From positions 22,893-86,892 of the forward strand of contig SHXR01000006.1 in NCBI GenBank assembly GCA_009693235.1: a DNA stretch of 64,000 nt, in the 5' to 3' direction. The notes beneath the pieces were generated by a model. That model saw only the letters and a program-made list of their open reading frames with translations. It searched no databases and was not told the origin of the DNA. Position numbers and translations under genes: made by a program. The stretch comes from Betaproteobacteria bacterium. Its GTDB lineage: Bacteria > Pseudomonadota > Gammaproteobacteria > Burkholderiales > SG8-39. Positions 54,093 through 62,527 of the stretch are shown here, one piece after another; within the stretch, counting starts at the first letter, position 1, and every line of letters starts with the position of its first letter.

Positions 54093-54581
54093 ATGGCCAA
54101 CATCGAGCGGCCGCTCTTCGAAGTCAAATTGTGCGACCCGGCCAAGCTTGCCGAACGCGTACGCACGTTGCCGCGGCCGCTCGTATTTACCAATGGTGTC
54201 TTCGATATCCTGCACCGCGGTCATGTGACCTACCTCGCGCAGGCACGTGCGATGGGGAGCGCCTTGGTGGTCGGACTCAACAGTGATGCATCGGTAAGGC
54301 GACTCGGCAAAGGGCCCGACCGGCCGCTCAACATGCTGGCTGATCGCGCCGCGGTCGTCGCTGCGCTGGGCGATGTGGCACTCGTCACCTGGTTCGATGA
54401 CGATACGCCGCTATCACTGATCCTCGCCTGCCATCCCGACATTCTCGTGAAAGGCGGTGATTGGGCGGTCGATCGTATCGTGGGCGCAAGTGAAGTTGGC
54501 GCCTGGGGCGGACGAACCGTCTCGATCCCGTTTGAGCACGACCGCTCGACCACCGCCCTCGTGGATCGCATCCGGCGCTGA
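54093..54581 (+). CDS. hldE: D-glycero-beta-D-manno-heptose 1-phosphate adenylyltransferase
   Basis: A 162-aa nucleotidyltransferase equal to the C-terminal domain of HldE (also called RfaE2). The HxGH motif appears as FDILHRGHVTYL (about residues 39-50) and the later LVKGGDWAVDRIVG fits the family. It makes ADP-heptose for the lipopolysaccharide core. In betaproteobacteria the kinase and adenylyltransferase are often separate genes; the kinase (RfaE1) is not in the window. The SPOR gene is convergent, 19 bp away. Confidence 0.92.
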   Translation: MANIERPLFEVKLCDPAKLAERVRTLPRPLVFTNGVFDILHRGHVTYLAQARAMGSALVVGLNSDASVRRLGKGPDRPLNMLADRAAVVAALGDVALVTWFDDDTPLSLILACHPDILVKGGDWAVDRIVGASEVGAWGGRTVSIPFEHDRSTTALVDRIRR

Positions 54582-54600
54582 TGCGCGAGAGGGCCGCCCC

Positions 54601-55282
54601 TCAGCCGCCCCGCGATTCGTTCGGGTAGGTGCGAAATTCAGTCCCCGGAAAATCCGCTCTGAGCGCGTTCAAGCGCGGCAATACCCGGTCCGGTACATCG
54701 CGAAGGCGCAGATACACGCGCGCCTCGGTGCTCTCCCGCGGTCGCACAATCGCATCTTTAACACCCAGTCGGGCGAGCGCTTCTTGACGGCTCCGCGCGC
54801 CCGCTTCGGTCGAAAAGAGGCCAAGCGAAATGGAATGGAGATAACGGGCGTCATCGATCACAACATAGAACTCATCGACACGCGCCGACTTTAGCTCGAC
54901 AAGCCTTGCCTCGGCGAGCTTGCGCGACGGTAGCGCGGAATGTAGACCCAAAAAAACTCGTGCCGCCTTCGATGCGCTGCTCCGGCCCGCCCGGCACACC
55001 ATTGATCCCCTCCAACAGCTTGCTCGCACGCGCTAAATCAGCGCCTCGCAACGCACCCCATTCGAGGCAGGCGCGCACCGCGCCCAAAGCCGCGGCGGCA
55101 TCCGATGCGCGGCTCGTCGCGGTGCGCTGCGAATTTTCATTGGGCAGCAACTTGATCCGCTCAGGCGCGAGTTCCGGCAGCGGCAGTGACGCCGTCCCCG
55201 TTTGGCGCGGCGCTTCGCTTTACCACATGTACACGCCCAACAGCACGTTAAAGATCACCAGCACCAGAAAGAGCAGTTTCAT
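54601..55282 (-). pseudogene. SPOR-domain protein with an ochre codon and a frameshift
   Basis: Reassembled, the gene encodes a membrane-anchored SPOR protein: an N-terminal helix (KLLFLVLVIFNVLLGVYMW), the conserved CLEWGALRGADLARA segment and a C-terminal SPOR domain (DEFYVVID, YLHSISLGLFSTEAGA). SPOR domains bind denuded septal peptidoglycan. Two lesions are present: TAA at codon 21 (55220-55222), where CAA would be expected, and a 7-A run on the plus strand (54950-54956), where six would join the frames as GGTSFLGLHSALPSR. The ATG overlaps the coaX stop (ATGA), confirming the start. With two independent hits the gene is almost surely dead. Confidence 0.88.
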
Positions 55283-55986
55283 GCGCGCAGCCTGACCAAC
55301 CCTTCCAGGGTCAAATGCTCGACGCGCTCGACGGGTGGGGTCAATAATCCACCCACGCTATCGCCGGCCCCGCCGGTCAAGAAGAGTTGCGCAGTGGCCC
55401 CGGCGCGTGCGCGGGCCCGCTCGATCGCCCCCACCGTCGCCTCCGCACAACCGGTCTCAATCGCGTCCTCGCTGCGGCGTGGGTCACCGACGTAACGCCC
55501 TTCCGCCAACGGCAATTTCGCGGTGTTTTCGTTCAACGCCTTCTTCATTAATCCGATGCTTGGAATGATGAGGCCGCCAACAAACTCACCACTGTCATTC
55601 AAGCGATCAATGGTCGTCGCGGTACCGCAATTCACGACGACGCTGGCGCCTTGGTGGCGGTGCCATGCACCGATCAGTGCGGCCCAACGATCGGTGCCCA
55701 GCTTGGTCGGATCGTCATAGCGGTTCACCACGCCGCCTGCCCTGCCGGACGCCGTGATCCACTGCGGTCGCACCGGAAAGCGCGCAATCGCGCGTTCGAT
55801 GCGCACTCTCGCCTCAGCATTGGCGACGTGACTCACGACGATAGCGGCGGGTGGCTCGATCAGGGCAAGCTCATCCTCGAACCGCTGCAACGCATGCAAT
55901 GGCGCCGCATCGACTTGATGAAATCCATTGCCGTGGTACAGACCCCACTTGACCCGCGTGTTGCCGCAATCGATTGCGAGGATCAT
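55279..55986 (-). CDS. coaX: Type III pantothenate kinase
   Basis: A 235-aa CoaX, first step of CoA synthesis, of the ASKHA fold. AIDCGNTRVKWGL at the N-terminus (Asp-x-Gly-Asn-Thr), the GTDRWAALIGA segment and VVNCGTATTIDRL (about residues 118-130) are diagnostic. Its ATG overlaps the birA stop by 4 bp and its stop overlaps the SPOR gene start, so birA-coaX-SPOR forms one coupled operon, as in other betaproteobacteria. Confidence 0.94.
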   Translation of the reverse strand: MILAIDCGNTRVKWGLYHGNGFHQVDAAPLHALQRFEDELALIEPPAAIVVSHVANAEARVRIERAIARFPVRPQWITASGRAGGVVNRYDDPTKLGTDRWAALIGAWHRHQGASVVVNCGTATTIDRLNDSGEFVGGLIIPSIGLMKKALNENTAKLPLAEGRYVGDPRRSEDAIETGCAEATVGAIERARARAGATAQLFLTGGAGDSVGGLLTPPVERVEHLTLEGLVRLRA

Positions 55987-56861
55987 GCGCGCGATCCGGC
56001 GATACGCGACAGATCGGCTGGCCGGCCCGGCGCGGCGCCAGCCTGCGGGCGTAGGCTTACTTCACCGCCATGCAAATGACGGCGCTCACCAGCAACCTCA
56101 ACAATCAATGCGCCGTCATTCGCCGCACCAATCACTTTCGCCTCGCTCGCCTGGCCATCGGCGGCCAGTACCGTCACCCACTTGTCCTGCAACGCATGCA
56201 TGCCATTCCAACGCGCTTGAAATGCCGCGAAACCATCCCTGTCAAAGCAGGCGAGATCGCAGGCCAGTTCGGTCGCAATCCGCGCCAGCAGTTCATTGCG
56301 ACCTGGGACGATCTCGCAAATGGCGGCGAGATCGGTCACCGGATAGGCCACCCCCGTCGCCGCAACCGCGCGGTGATCATCATGGTTCATTTTGAGATTG
56401 AGCCCGACCCCGATGATCGCTGTGATGGGATCTCCGCCGTTTGCACCGATCCGCGTCTCCGTGAGAATGCCGCCCAGTTTTGCGCCGGCCGACCAAATAT
56501 CGTTGGGCCATTTGAGCGCTAACCGCAAGCCGCCTGACTTTTTCAATGCCGAGACGACTGAGACACCTGCGGCGAGCGACAGGCCAGAGAGCGCGGCGGC
56601 ATCGCGATTGAAATGCCACAGCATCGAGAACGCCAAGCTGCCGCCTGGCGGAGCAATCCACGTCCGCCCGCGTCGGCCCCGACCATTGGTCTGCACCTCC
56701 GCTGCAACGATCAAACCATTCGCACTACCGACCGCCTCACGCCCAAGCACCGCGTTCGTGGAATCGCATTGATCGAGCACCCGCACCCGAGCGCACGAAC
56801 CCGCATCCGCGAACTGGCGATTGATGTCGATTTGATCGAGCGGATCAGATTTCCCCTTCAC
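55983..56861 (-). CDS. birA: Biotin-[acetyl-CoA-carboxylase] ligase
   Basis: A 292-aa biotin protein ligase that attaches biotin to the carrier domain of acetyl-CoA carboxylase. The catalytic-loop region reads QTNGRGRRGRTWIAPPGGSL (about residues 57-76) and the KWPNDIW motif follows near 118. The N-terminus enters the ligase domain almost at once, with no winged helix, so it cannot act as a biotin-operon repressor in the way E. coli BirA does. First gene of the coaX operon. Confidence 0.93.
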   Translation of the reverse strand: MKGKSDPLDQIDINRQFADAGSCARVRVLDQCDSTNAVLGREAVGSANGLIVAAEVQTNGRGRRGRTWIAPPGGSLAFSMLWHFNRDAAALSGLSLAAGVSVVSALKKSGGLRLALKWPNDIWSAGAKLGGILTETRIGANGGDPITAIIGVGLNLKMNHDDHRAVAATGVAYPVTDLAAICEIVPGRNELLARIATELACDLACFDRDGFAAFQARWNGMHALQDKWVTVLAADGQASEAKVIGAANDGALIVEVAGERRHLHGGEVSLRPQAGAAPGRPADLSRIAGSRA

Positions 56862-56901
56862 CCGTCACCCTTCACCGTTCTCAATTCGCCCGTCGGCGCC
56901 G

Positions 56902-58293
56902 TCAAAACGGCGGCGCCGCCCCCGGTTTGACCTTCAAGAGTTCGCGGCGGAATTCGCCTTGAATCCGCGCCAGCGCTGCCGGCGAATCGCCTTCGAAGCG
57001 CAGCACGATGACAGGCGTCGTATTCGAGGCACGGGCGAGTCCGAATCCATCGGCATATTCGACGCGCAATCCGTCGATGGATATCACTTCGACTGCGCCG
57101 GGAAACGCCGCCGATTTTTGCATCGCGGCGATTAATTGATGGGGTTCCCCCTCGGCCAGTTTGATATTGAGCTCTGGCGTGGACGTGGAATCGGGCAGCA
57201 TTTCCAGCATCTTGCTCGAATCATTGGTGCGCGACACGATTTCCAGCAGGCGCGCGCCCGCATAGAGTCCGTCGTCGAAGCCATACCATCGCTCGCCAAA
57301 AAACATATGACCCGACATTTCCCCGGCGAGCGGCGCGTGGAGTTCCTTCATGCGGGCTTTGATGAGTGAATGCCCGGTTTTCCACATCGATGGCTTGCCG
57401 CCGAGCCGCGTGATCCAAGGCGCGAGATTGCGCGTGCACTTGACGTCGTAGATGATCGGCGCACCGGGACAGCGCGACAAGACGTCCACCGCAAAGAGCA
57501 TCAACTGCCGATCCGGATAAATGATGGCGCCCGATTTGGTGACGACCCCCAGCCGGTCACCATCGCCATCGAAGGCAAGACCGATCTCCGCTTTACCGGT
57601 CATCACCGTTCGAATCAGATCCTGCAGATTCTTTGGCTGCGACGGATCGGGATGGTGGTTTGGAAAGTTGCCATCGACCTCACAGAACAGTTCCTCGACT
57701 TCACAACCGATACGCCGATAGAGCGCGGTGGCATAGGCGCCGGCAACCCCATTGCCGCAATCGATGGCAATGCGCATCGGGCGCGCCAGACGAATATCAC
57801 TGCCGATGCGCTCGATATAGGCTTCGCCGATCACTTTGTTTTCGTACTTGCCCGCACCCTTCGTAAGGAGCCCGGCGACACATCGTTCACGCAAGAGTTG
57901 AATATCATCGCCGGCCAGCGTCACCCCGGCGATGACCATCTTGAGGCCGTTGTAGTCGGGCGGATTGTGACTCCCGGTGACGACCACCGCGCTGCCGCAC
58001 CCGAAGTGATGGGCCGCGAAATAACCCATTGGCGTGGTAACCATGCCAAGGTCGATGACATCGACCCCCGCCGCCTGGATGCCGCGGGCGAGCGCAATCG
58101 CGAGCTCAGGGCCGGACAGGCGCCCGTCGCGGCCGATCGCAATCGTGACGGCGCGCGAGGCGTCGCTTCGCTCGCGGGCAAGCGTGCCCAATCCATGGCC
58201 AATCTGGGAGACGACGGCAGGCGTCAACTGCTTCCCGACCACGCCGCGAATATCGTACGCCATGAATATTTCTTTCGGCAGATCGACCATCAA
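56902..58293 (-). CDS. Phosphomannomutase/phosphoglucomutase
   Basis: A 463-aa alpha-D-phosphohexomutase of the AlgC/ManB group. The phosphoserine loop VVTGSHNPPDYNGLK (about residues 99-113), the metal site DGDGDRLGV and the sugar-binding loop LAGEMSGHMFF are intact. It interconverts hexose 1- and 6-phosphates for lipopolysaccharide or exopolysaccharide precursors. It follows the YheT-like hydrolase directly with no gap, on the same strand. N-terminal MAYDIRGVVG ten residues in could also be a start. Confidence 0.93.
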   Translation of the reverse strand: MMVDLPKEIFMAYDIRGVVGKQLTPAVVSQIGHGLGTLARERSDASRAVTIAIGRDGRLSGPELAIALARGIQAAGVDVIDLGMVTTPMGYFAAHHFGCGSAVVVTGSHNPPDYNGLKMVIAGVTLAGDDIQLLRERCVAGLLTKGAGKYENKVIGEAYIERIGSDIRLARPMRIAIDCGNGVAGAYATALYRRIGCEVEELFCEVDGNFPNHHPDPSQPKNLQDLIRTVMTGKAEIGLAFDGDGDRLGVVTKSGAIIYPDRQLMLFAVDVLSRCPGAPIIYDVKCTRNLAPWITRLGGKPSMWKTGHSLIKARMKELHAPLAGEMSGHMFFGERWYGFDDGLYAGARLLEIVSRTNDSSKMLEMLPDSTSTPELNIKLAEGEPHQLIAAMQKSAAFPGAVEVISIDGLRVEYADGFGLARASNTTPVIVLRFEGDSPAALARIQGEFRRELLKVKPGAAPPF

Positions 58294-59280
58294 TCACTTC
58301 CTCGGGTTAGCAGGACATGGGGCGCGGTGCTTGCAGAAGAAACTGATTATACGGCTCGGTAACCACTGAACGTTGCCAGGAAACGGCCCGGTCACGTAGC
58401 CAACATGACCGCCGGCCGCGGTAAATTCAGCTTCGATCGCAGCGGATAATTCGGCCCGGATTGGTAAGGTATCACCCGGCTGAAACGGATCATTGCGCGC
58501 ATTGATAAGAAGAGTGGGTGTGCGAATGGCATGGAGGTGCGGCTTGGCGCTCGATCGCCTCCAGTATTCGAATGCGTCGGCAAAACCGAATATCGGTGCG
58601 GTGACGACATCATCAAAATCACGCAAGGTACGCGCGCGACGCACCGCCCTGGCGGAGAACAGACGCGGAAAACGGCCCAGCATGGCAAGCGCCTTGGAAC
58701 GCATGGTCACCAGAAAATAATGGCCATAGATGCGACTGAAGCCCCGCTCCAAGGCCATCCCGCCCTCCCGTAAGTCGATGGGCGCACAGACCGCTGCCGC
58801 TGCCCGGACGATCGCGGAGGCGTTATCGCCCTGCTCACCCAGCCACTTCAGCAATGCATTGCCACCCAGCGAAACGCCGGTAACGAAGAGGGGCTGCCCG
58901 TCGGCCGCTTCGTGCAGGCGCTTCAGCATCCAGTCGATTTCCGGCGTGTCACCGGAATGATAGGCACGCGGCCGGCGGTTCGGCAGCCCACCGCATCCTC
59001 GGAAATGCGGCACCACACCACGCCACCCGCGCGCCGCCACATCGCTCATCAAGGCCCGCGCGTAGTGACTGCCCGATCCGCCCTCAAGCCCATGAAACAT
59101 CACCACCAGCGGCGCATCGGACGGTCCATCGACCCAATCGACTGCCACGATGTCATCGTCGGGCGTCGTCCACTCGGTGCGTCGGAACGAGACGGCCTGG
59201 CAGCGTGCGGCAAGGCTTGCATAGATCGTCTGGGCGTGACCGCCCGGCAGCCACCACGGAGCCCGGTAAGGCGCTGTCAT
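58294..59280 (-). CDS. YheT-family alpha/beta hydrolase
   Basis: A 328-aa alpha/beta hydrolase. APWWLPGGHAQTIY at the N-terminus, the oxyanion region FHGLEGGSGSHYARAL and the nucleophile elbow GVSLGGNALLKWLGE (Ser about residue 145) are typical of YheT/ABHD1-type esterases. NARNDPF supplies the acid region and GGHVGYV the catalytic His. The start at 59280 (MTAPYRAPWW) is preferred; the frame continues to 59367 with basic, non-family sequence. Substrate unknown. Confidence 0.9.
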   Translation of the reverse strand: MTAPYRAPWWLPGGHAQTIYASLAARCQAVSFRRTEWTTPDDDIVAVDWVDGPSDAPLVVMFHGLEGGSGSHYARALMSDVAARGWRGVVPHFRGCGGLPNRRPRAYHSGDTPEIDWMLKRLHEAADGQPLFVTGVSLGGNALLKWLGEQGDNASAIVRAAAAVCAPIDLREGGMALERGFSRIYGHYFLVTMRSKALAMLGRFPRLFSARAVRRARTLRDFDDVVTAPIFGFADAFEYWRRSSAKPHLHAIRTPTLLINARNDPFQPGDTLPIRAELSAAIEAEFTAAGGHVGYVTGPFPGNVQWLPSRIISFFCKHRAPCPANPRK

Positions 59281-59296
59281 CGACCCGCCGACCGCG

Positions 59297-59770
59297 TCAA
59301 TGAAAAATCTTTGGCGCTTCCGCCGGTCGCTCGGGTAGCGGCGGCGCAGGCGATGCATGATGAACAATCATTCGCCAGCCATCGCTGGTGCGCGCATAGA
59401 TATTGGTCGCGATGACCGGCTGGCGCGCCCGTGTTTCGCCGCTGACCGTGATCAGTTCATAGACGTTGTGGATGGCGATCATGCCGCTTTGCGAAGTGAC
59501 CGGCTGCAGCACGCGCATGCGCAAGCTCTGCCCACTGCGAAACATGCCCGCCCACGATGCCCGAATCTGATCATAGCCCGCCAAACGCGGCCCACCCGGA
59601 TGCACGCAAAGAATCTCGTCATCCACGGACCAGACGTCCATCATGGCATCCAGATCGGCGCGCTCGAGGGCCTCATAGAACGCCGCCTCGGCATCCTGCG
59701 GTGTGGCGAAAACTTTCTTCACTTGGGGCTTGGAACGGAAACCAGGTCGCTCCGATGGTAACGAAAACAC
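59297..59770 (-). CDS. NTF2/SnoaL-like (DUF4440-type) protein
   Basis: A 157-aa protein with one NTF2-like alpha+beta domain. TPQDAEAAFYEALERADLDAM, WSVDDEILCVHPGGPRLAG and WRMIVHHASPAP are the usual strands and helices. Such domains can be isomerases, dehydratases or ligand-binding modules; none can be assigned here. The GTG start (59770) gives an N-terminus that may be too long by about 20 residues. It lies 16 bp before the hydrolase gene start, so the two may be co-transcribed. Confidence 0.85.
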   Translation of the reverse strand: MFSLPSERPGFRSKPQVKKVFATPQDAEAAFYEALERADLDAMMDVWSVDDEILCVHPGGPRLAGYDQIRASWAGMFRSGQSLRMRVLQPVTSQSGMIAIHNVYELITVSGETRARQPVIATNIYARTSDGWRMIVHHASPAPPLPERPAEAPKIFH

Positions 59771-59835
59771 GGGGCCGCGCCAATTGGTTCAGCGATACCT
59801 ACCCGAAGCACGCAGGTCACGTCCCGCGCGCGCCA

Positions 59836-61821
59836 CTATTTACCGTAGATAGTCTGCGGCAACCAAAGTCCGATGCCAGGGAAGGTGTAAAGCAGCACGA
59901 GCGCGACCAGCTGGATCCCCATGAACGGCATCATGCCTCCAAAGATCTGATTCAGCGTGACATGCGGCGGCGCCACGCCTTTCAAGTAGAACGCCGCCAT
60001 TGCGACCGGTGGTGAAAGAAATGCCGTTTGCAGATTGAGTGCGACCAGCAAACCGAAGAACAGCGGATCGACGCCGAACTTGGCGAGCAGCGGAATGAAG
60101 ATCGGCATGAAGATGACGATGATTTCCGTCCATTCGAGCGGCCAGCCCAAAATGAAGATAATGAATTGGGCGAGGATCATGAACTGCAATGGCGTGAGGC
60201 CAAGCGACAGCACCCAATGTTCGATCAGTTCCTGGCCGCCCAGCAACGCAAAGGCGGCTGAGAAGATCGACGAACCCACGAACAGCCAGCACACCATCGC
60301 CGAGGTCTTCGCAGTGAGGAACGAAGAATCCTTGACGATCGCGCCCAGCTCCTTCACCGTCGTCCAGAGCGGCGAAGTGCTCGCACTATTTCTACCGGCA
60401 CGCCAATGCGCGAGGTACCGGTAGCAACCGGCGAGAATGCAACCGCCGAAGGCGCCGACCGCCGCCGCTTCGGTCGGCGTCGACAAGCCAAACACGATCG
60501 ATCCCAGCACCGCAATGATCAGCAATGCAAGCGGGAAAAACGAGCCGAGGAGCATCTTGAAAATCTCCAGACGCTCCCAGTTCCAGAGCCAATAAAGGAA
60601 AACGGTCGCCGCGAGCGCCAGGGCGAGCACGATCCAAAACCATATCGGAATCGGTTCGCGCTCGCGCGGCGCATCGTTGGCGGCCGCCGGCGCTGGCTGC
60701 GCGGTCGTCGCTTGCGCGGGATCTTGCTTTGGCTCTTCAGCCGCCGATCCGAGCGCCTTCGGGGCCTCCTCTTCGGCGGGTTGTCCAATGAGTCCGGAAG
60801 ACTGTTCTTCGCTCCCTGCGGCAACCGCCCCGCCCGCCTCGACCAGACCAGTGGTGTCGACCAGTGCCGCCGGTGCCGTCGCCAGATGAAACGTCAATCC
60901 GAGCATCGCTACGATCACCAAAGCCGGTAGCAAGGTGACGATCAGCTGCCCGAGCACCGTCCGTAGCGGCACGCCGGCAGCACGCGCGTTCGTCACCGCG
61001 GCGAACAGTCCGGTGAAGGCATTGCGGCCGCGCGACGACAATATTTTTGCCACCGGCGGCAGCGGCACGCGTCGCTCATATTCCGCGAGCGGTGGGGCGA
61101 GCGACGGCTTGATCTTCGCCAACACGATCACATAACCCACATAGAGGCCGGCCAGCATGATGCCGGGGAAAAATGCCCCGGCGTACAGCTGCACGACCGA
61201 CACACCGGCGGTCGCGCCATACACAATCAACAGCACGGACGGCGGAATCAGAATGCCGAGACACCCCCCCGCAGTCACCGCGCCCGCCGACAACTTGATG
61301 TCATAGCCGGCCCGTAACATCGCGGGGAATGCGAGCAATCCCATCAATGTAACGACGGCACCGACGATGCCGGTCGCCGTCGCGAAAATGGCGCAGGTAA
61401 CGATGGTCGCCACGGCCAGGGAACCGGGCACCCGGGCCATCGCCAAATGCAGGCTCTTGAACAGCTTCTCGATCAATGCGGCGCGCTCGACCAGATAGCC
61501 CATGAACACGAAGAGTGGAATCGCGATCAACACGTCATTCGACATCACCGCATACGCGCGCTGCACCATCAAATCGAGGATCTGCCGATCGGCGAGCGGC
61601 GGATTCGCGCTGCGATAGGCGAGCCAGCCGAAAAACACGCCCATGCCCATCAACGTGAATGCAGTGGGGAAACCCAGCATGATCGCCACTACCACCAGCG
61701 CGAGCATGATCAGCCCGAGGTGTCCGTTGCCAAGACTGCTCCAGGGCGTAAAGATCGCGAGGGCAAGCAACATCATCGCCATCAACGAAAAGCCGAACCA
61801 CAACTCTTTCCTTAGTTTCAC
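59836..61821 (-). CDS. TRAP transporter large permease with an unusually long insertion
   Basis: A 661-aa DctM-type permease; about 430 aa is normal. Family helices are clear at both ends, for example FATATGIVGAVVTLMGLLAF and STPTEAAAVGAFGG, LGWPLEWTEIIVIFMPIFIP. Between about residues 240 and 425 is an insertion with a Glu/Ala/Pro-rich hydrophilic linker (about 322-390) and an extra helix (WFWIVLALALAATVFLYWL). Long large permeases occur in TRAP systems for keto acids and chloroaromatic acids. Its start overlaps the small-permease stop by 4 bp. The C-terminus FPGIGLWLPQTIYG matches other members. Confidence 0.9.
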   Translation of the reverse strand: MKLRKELWFGFSLMAMMLLALAIFTPWSSLGNGHLGLIMLALVVVAIMLGFPTAFTLMGMGVFFGWLAYRSANPPLADRQILDLMVQRAYAVMSNDVLIAIPLFVFMGYLVERAALIEKLFKSLHLAMARVPGSLAVATIVTCAIFATATGIVGAVVTLMGLLAFPAMLRAGYDIKLSAGAVTAGGCLGILIPPSVLLIVYGATAGVSVVQLYAGAFFPGIMLAGLYVGYVIVLAKIKPSLAPPLAEYERRVPLPPVAKILSSRGRNAFTGLFAAVTNARAAGVPLRTVLGQLIVTLLPALVIVAMLGLTFHLATAPAALVDTTGLVEAGGAVAAGSEEQSSGLIGQPAEEEAPKALGSAAEEPKQDPAQATTAQPAPAAANDAPREREPIPIWFWIVLALALAATVFLYWLWNWERLEIFKMLLGSFFPLALLIIAVLGSIVFGLSTPTEAAAVGAFGGCILAGCYRYLAHWRAGRNSASTSPLWTTVKELGAIVKDSSFLTAKTSAMVCWLFVGSSIFSAAFALLGGQELIEHWVLSLGLTPLQFMILAQFIIFILGWPLEWTEIIVIFMPIFIPLLAKFGVDPLFFGLLVALNLQTAFLSPPVAMAAFYLKGVAPPHVTLNQIFGGMMPFMGIQLVALVLLYTFPGIGLWLPQTIYGK

Positions 61822-62450
61822 GATGCGGCTCCGATGGCCTTGCCATCCTGCACGCGGGGGGCGATCTTCGCGATGTCTTCATCCTTCACATTGACCATCG
61901 CCTTCAGCTTATCGACATCGACTTCCTCGACGTCTTGCTCCCGCGACGGCCATGCCCCTTGCCGCAGGCAAATGACGCAGCGAATGATTTCGACGATGCC
62001 TTGCAGCAGCAAAATCGCCCCGGCAATCGGGATCACCGTCTTGAACGGATAGACCGGCGGACCATCGGCAGTAATGTTGGAGTGTTCATTGATTGCCCAG
62101 CTTTCCGCTGCATAGTTATAGCCGGCCCAGGCCAGTGCCACCACGCCCGGAATGAAGAAAACGATATAGAGAATCAGATCGAGCCCGGCTTGCACACGGG
62201 GGGTGAAGAACCCGTAGAGCACATCGCCTCGCACATGCCCGTTCTTCGCGAGCGTGTAGGCGCCTGCCATCATGAAGAGCGTCCCATACAACATGATCAT
62301 CGCGTCGAACGCCCAGGCGTGCGGATGATCGAGCGCGTAGCGGGAAAAGACTTCCCAGGAAATGAGAAGCGTGAGACCGACGATGAGCCAGGAAAACAGC
62401 TGACCGACCCAGGTGCTCACCCGATCGACGAACAGCAGGAGCTTTTGCAT
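61818..62450 (-). CDS. TRAP transporter small permease
   Basis: A 210-aa DctQ-type membrane protein with four hydrophobic segments: FSWLIVGLTLLISWEVFSRY, MIMLYGTLFMMAGAYTLA, LDLILYIVFFIPGVVALAWAG and VIPIAGAILLLQGIVEIIR. A basic and acidic cytoplasmic tail of about 45 residues follows. The start is taken at ATG 62450 (MQKLLLFVDRV); an upstream GTG at 62480 in the same frame would run into the hairpin at 62477. It pairs with the long large permease downstream. Confidence 0.88.
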   Translation of the reverse strand: MQKLLLFVDRVSTWVGQLFSWLIVGLTLLISWEVFSRYALDHPHAWAFDAMIMLYGTLFMMAGAYTLAKNGHVRGDVLYGFFTPRVQAGLDLILYIVFFIPGVVALAWAGYNYAAESWAINEHSNITADGPPVYPFKTVIPIAGAILLLQGIVEIIRCVICLRQGAWPSREQDVEEVDVDKLKAMVNVKDEDIAKIAPRVQDGKAIGAAS

Positions 62451-62476
62451 GAGAGGCGAATCTAAATGGAGGACGA

Positions 62477-62498
62477 CCACCCGCCTGCGGGCGGGTGG
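62477..62498 (-). promoter_or_regulatory. Perfect hairpin between TRAP binding-protein and permease genes
   Basis: CCACCCGCC (62477-62485) and GGCGGGTGG (62490-62498) make a 9-bp perfect stem with a TGCG loop. It sits in the 77-bp gap between dctP and dctQ of the second TRAP operon. Such hairpins commonly protect the 3' end of the binding-protein mRNA, giving more receptor than permease. No run of U follows, so a plain terminator is less likely. Confidence 0.6.
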
Positions 62499-62527
62499 TG
62501 GCGGACGAGCCGTCGATCAGGCCTCGA

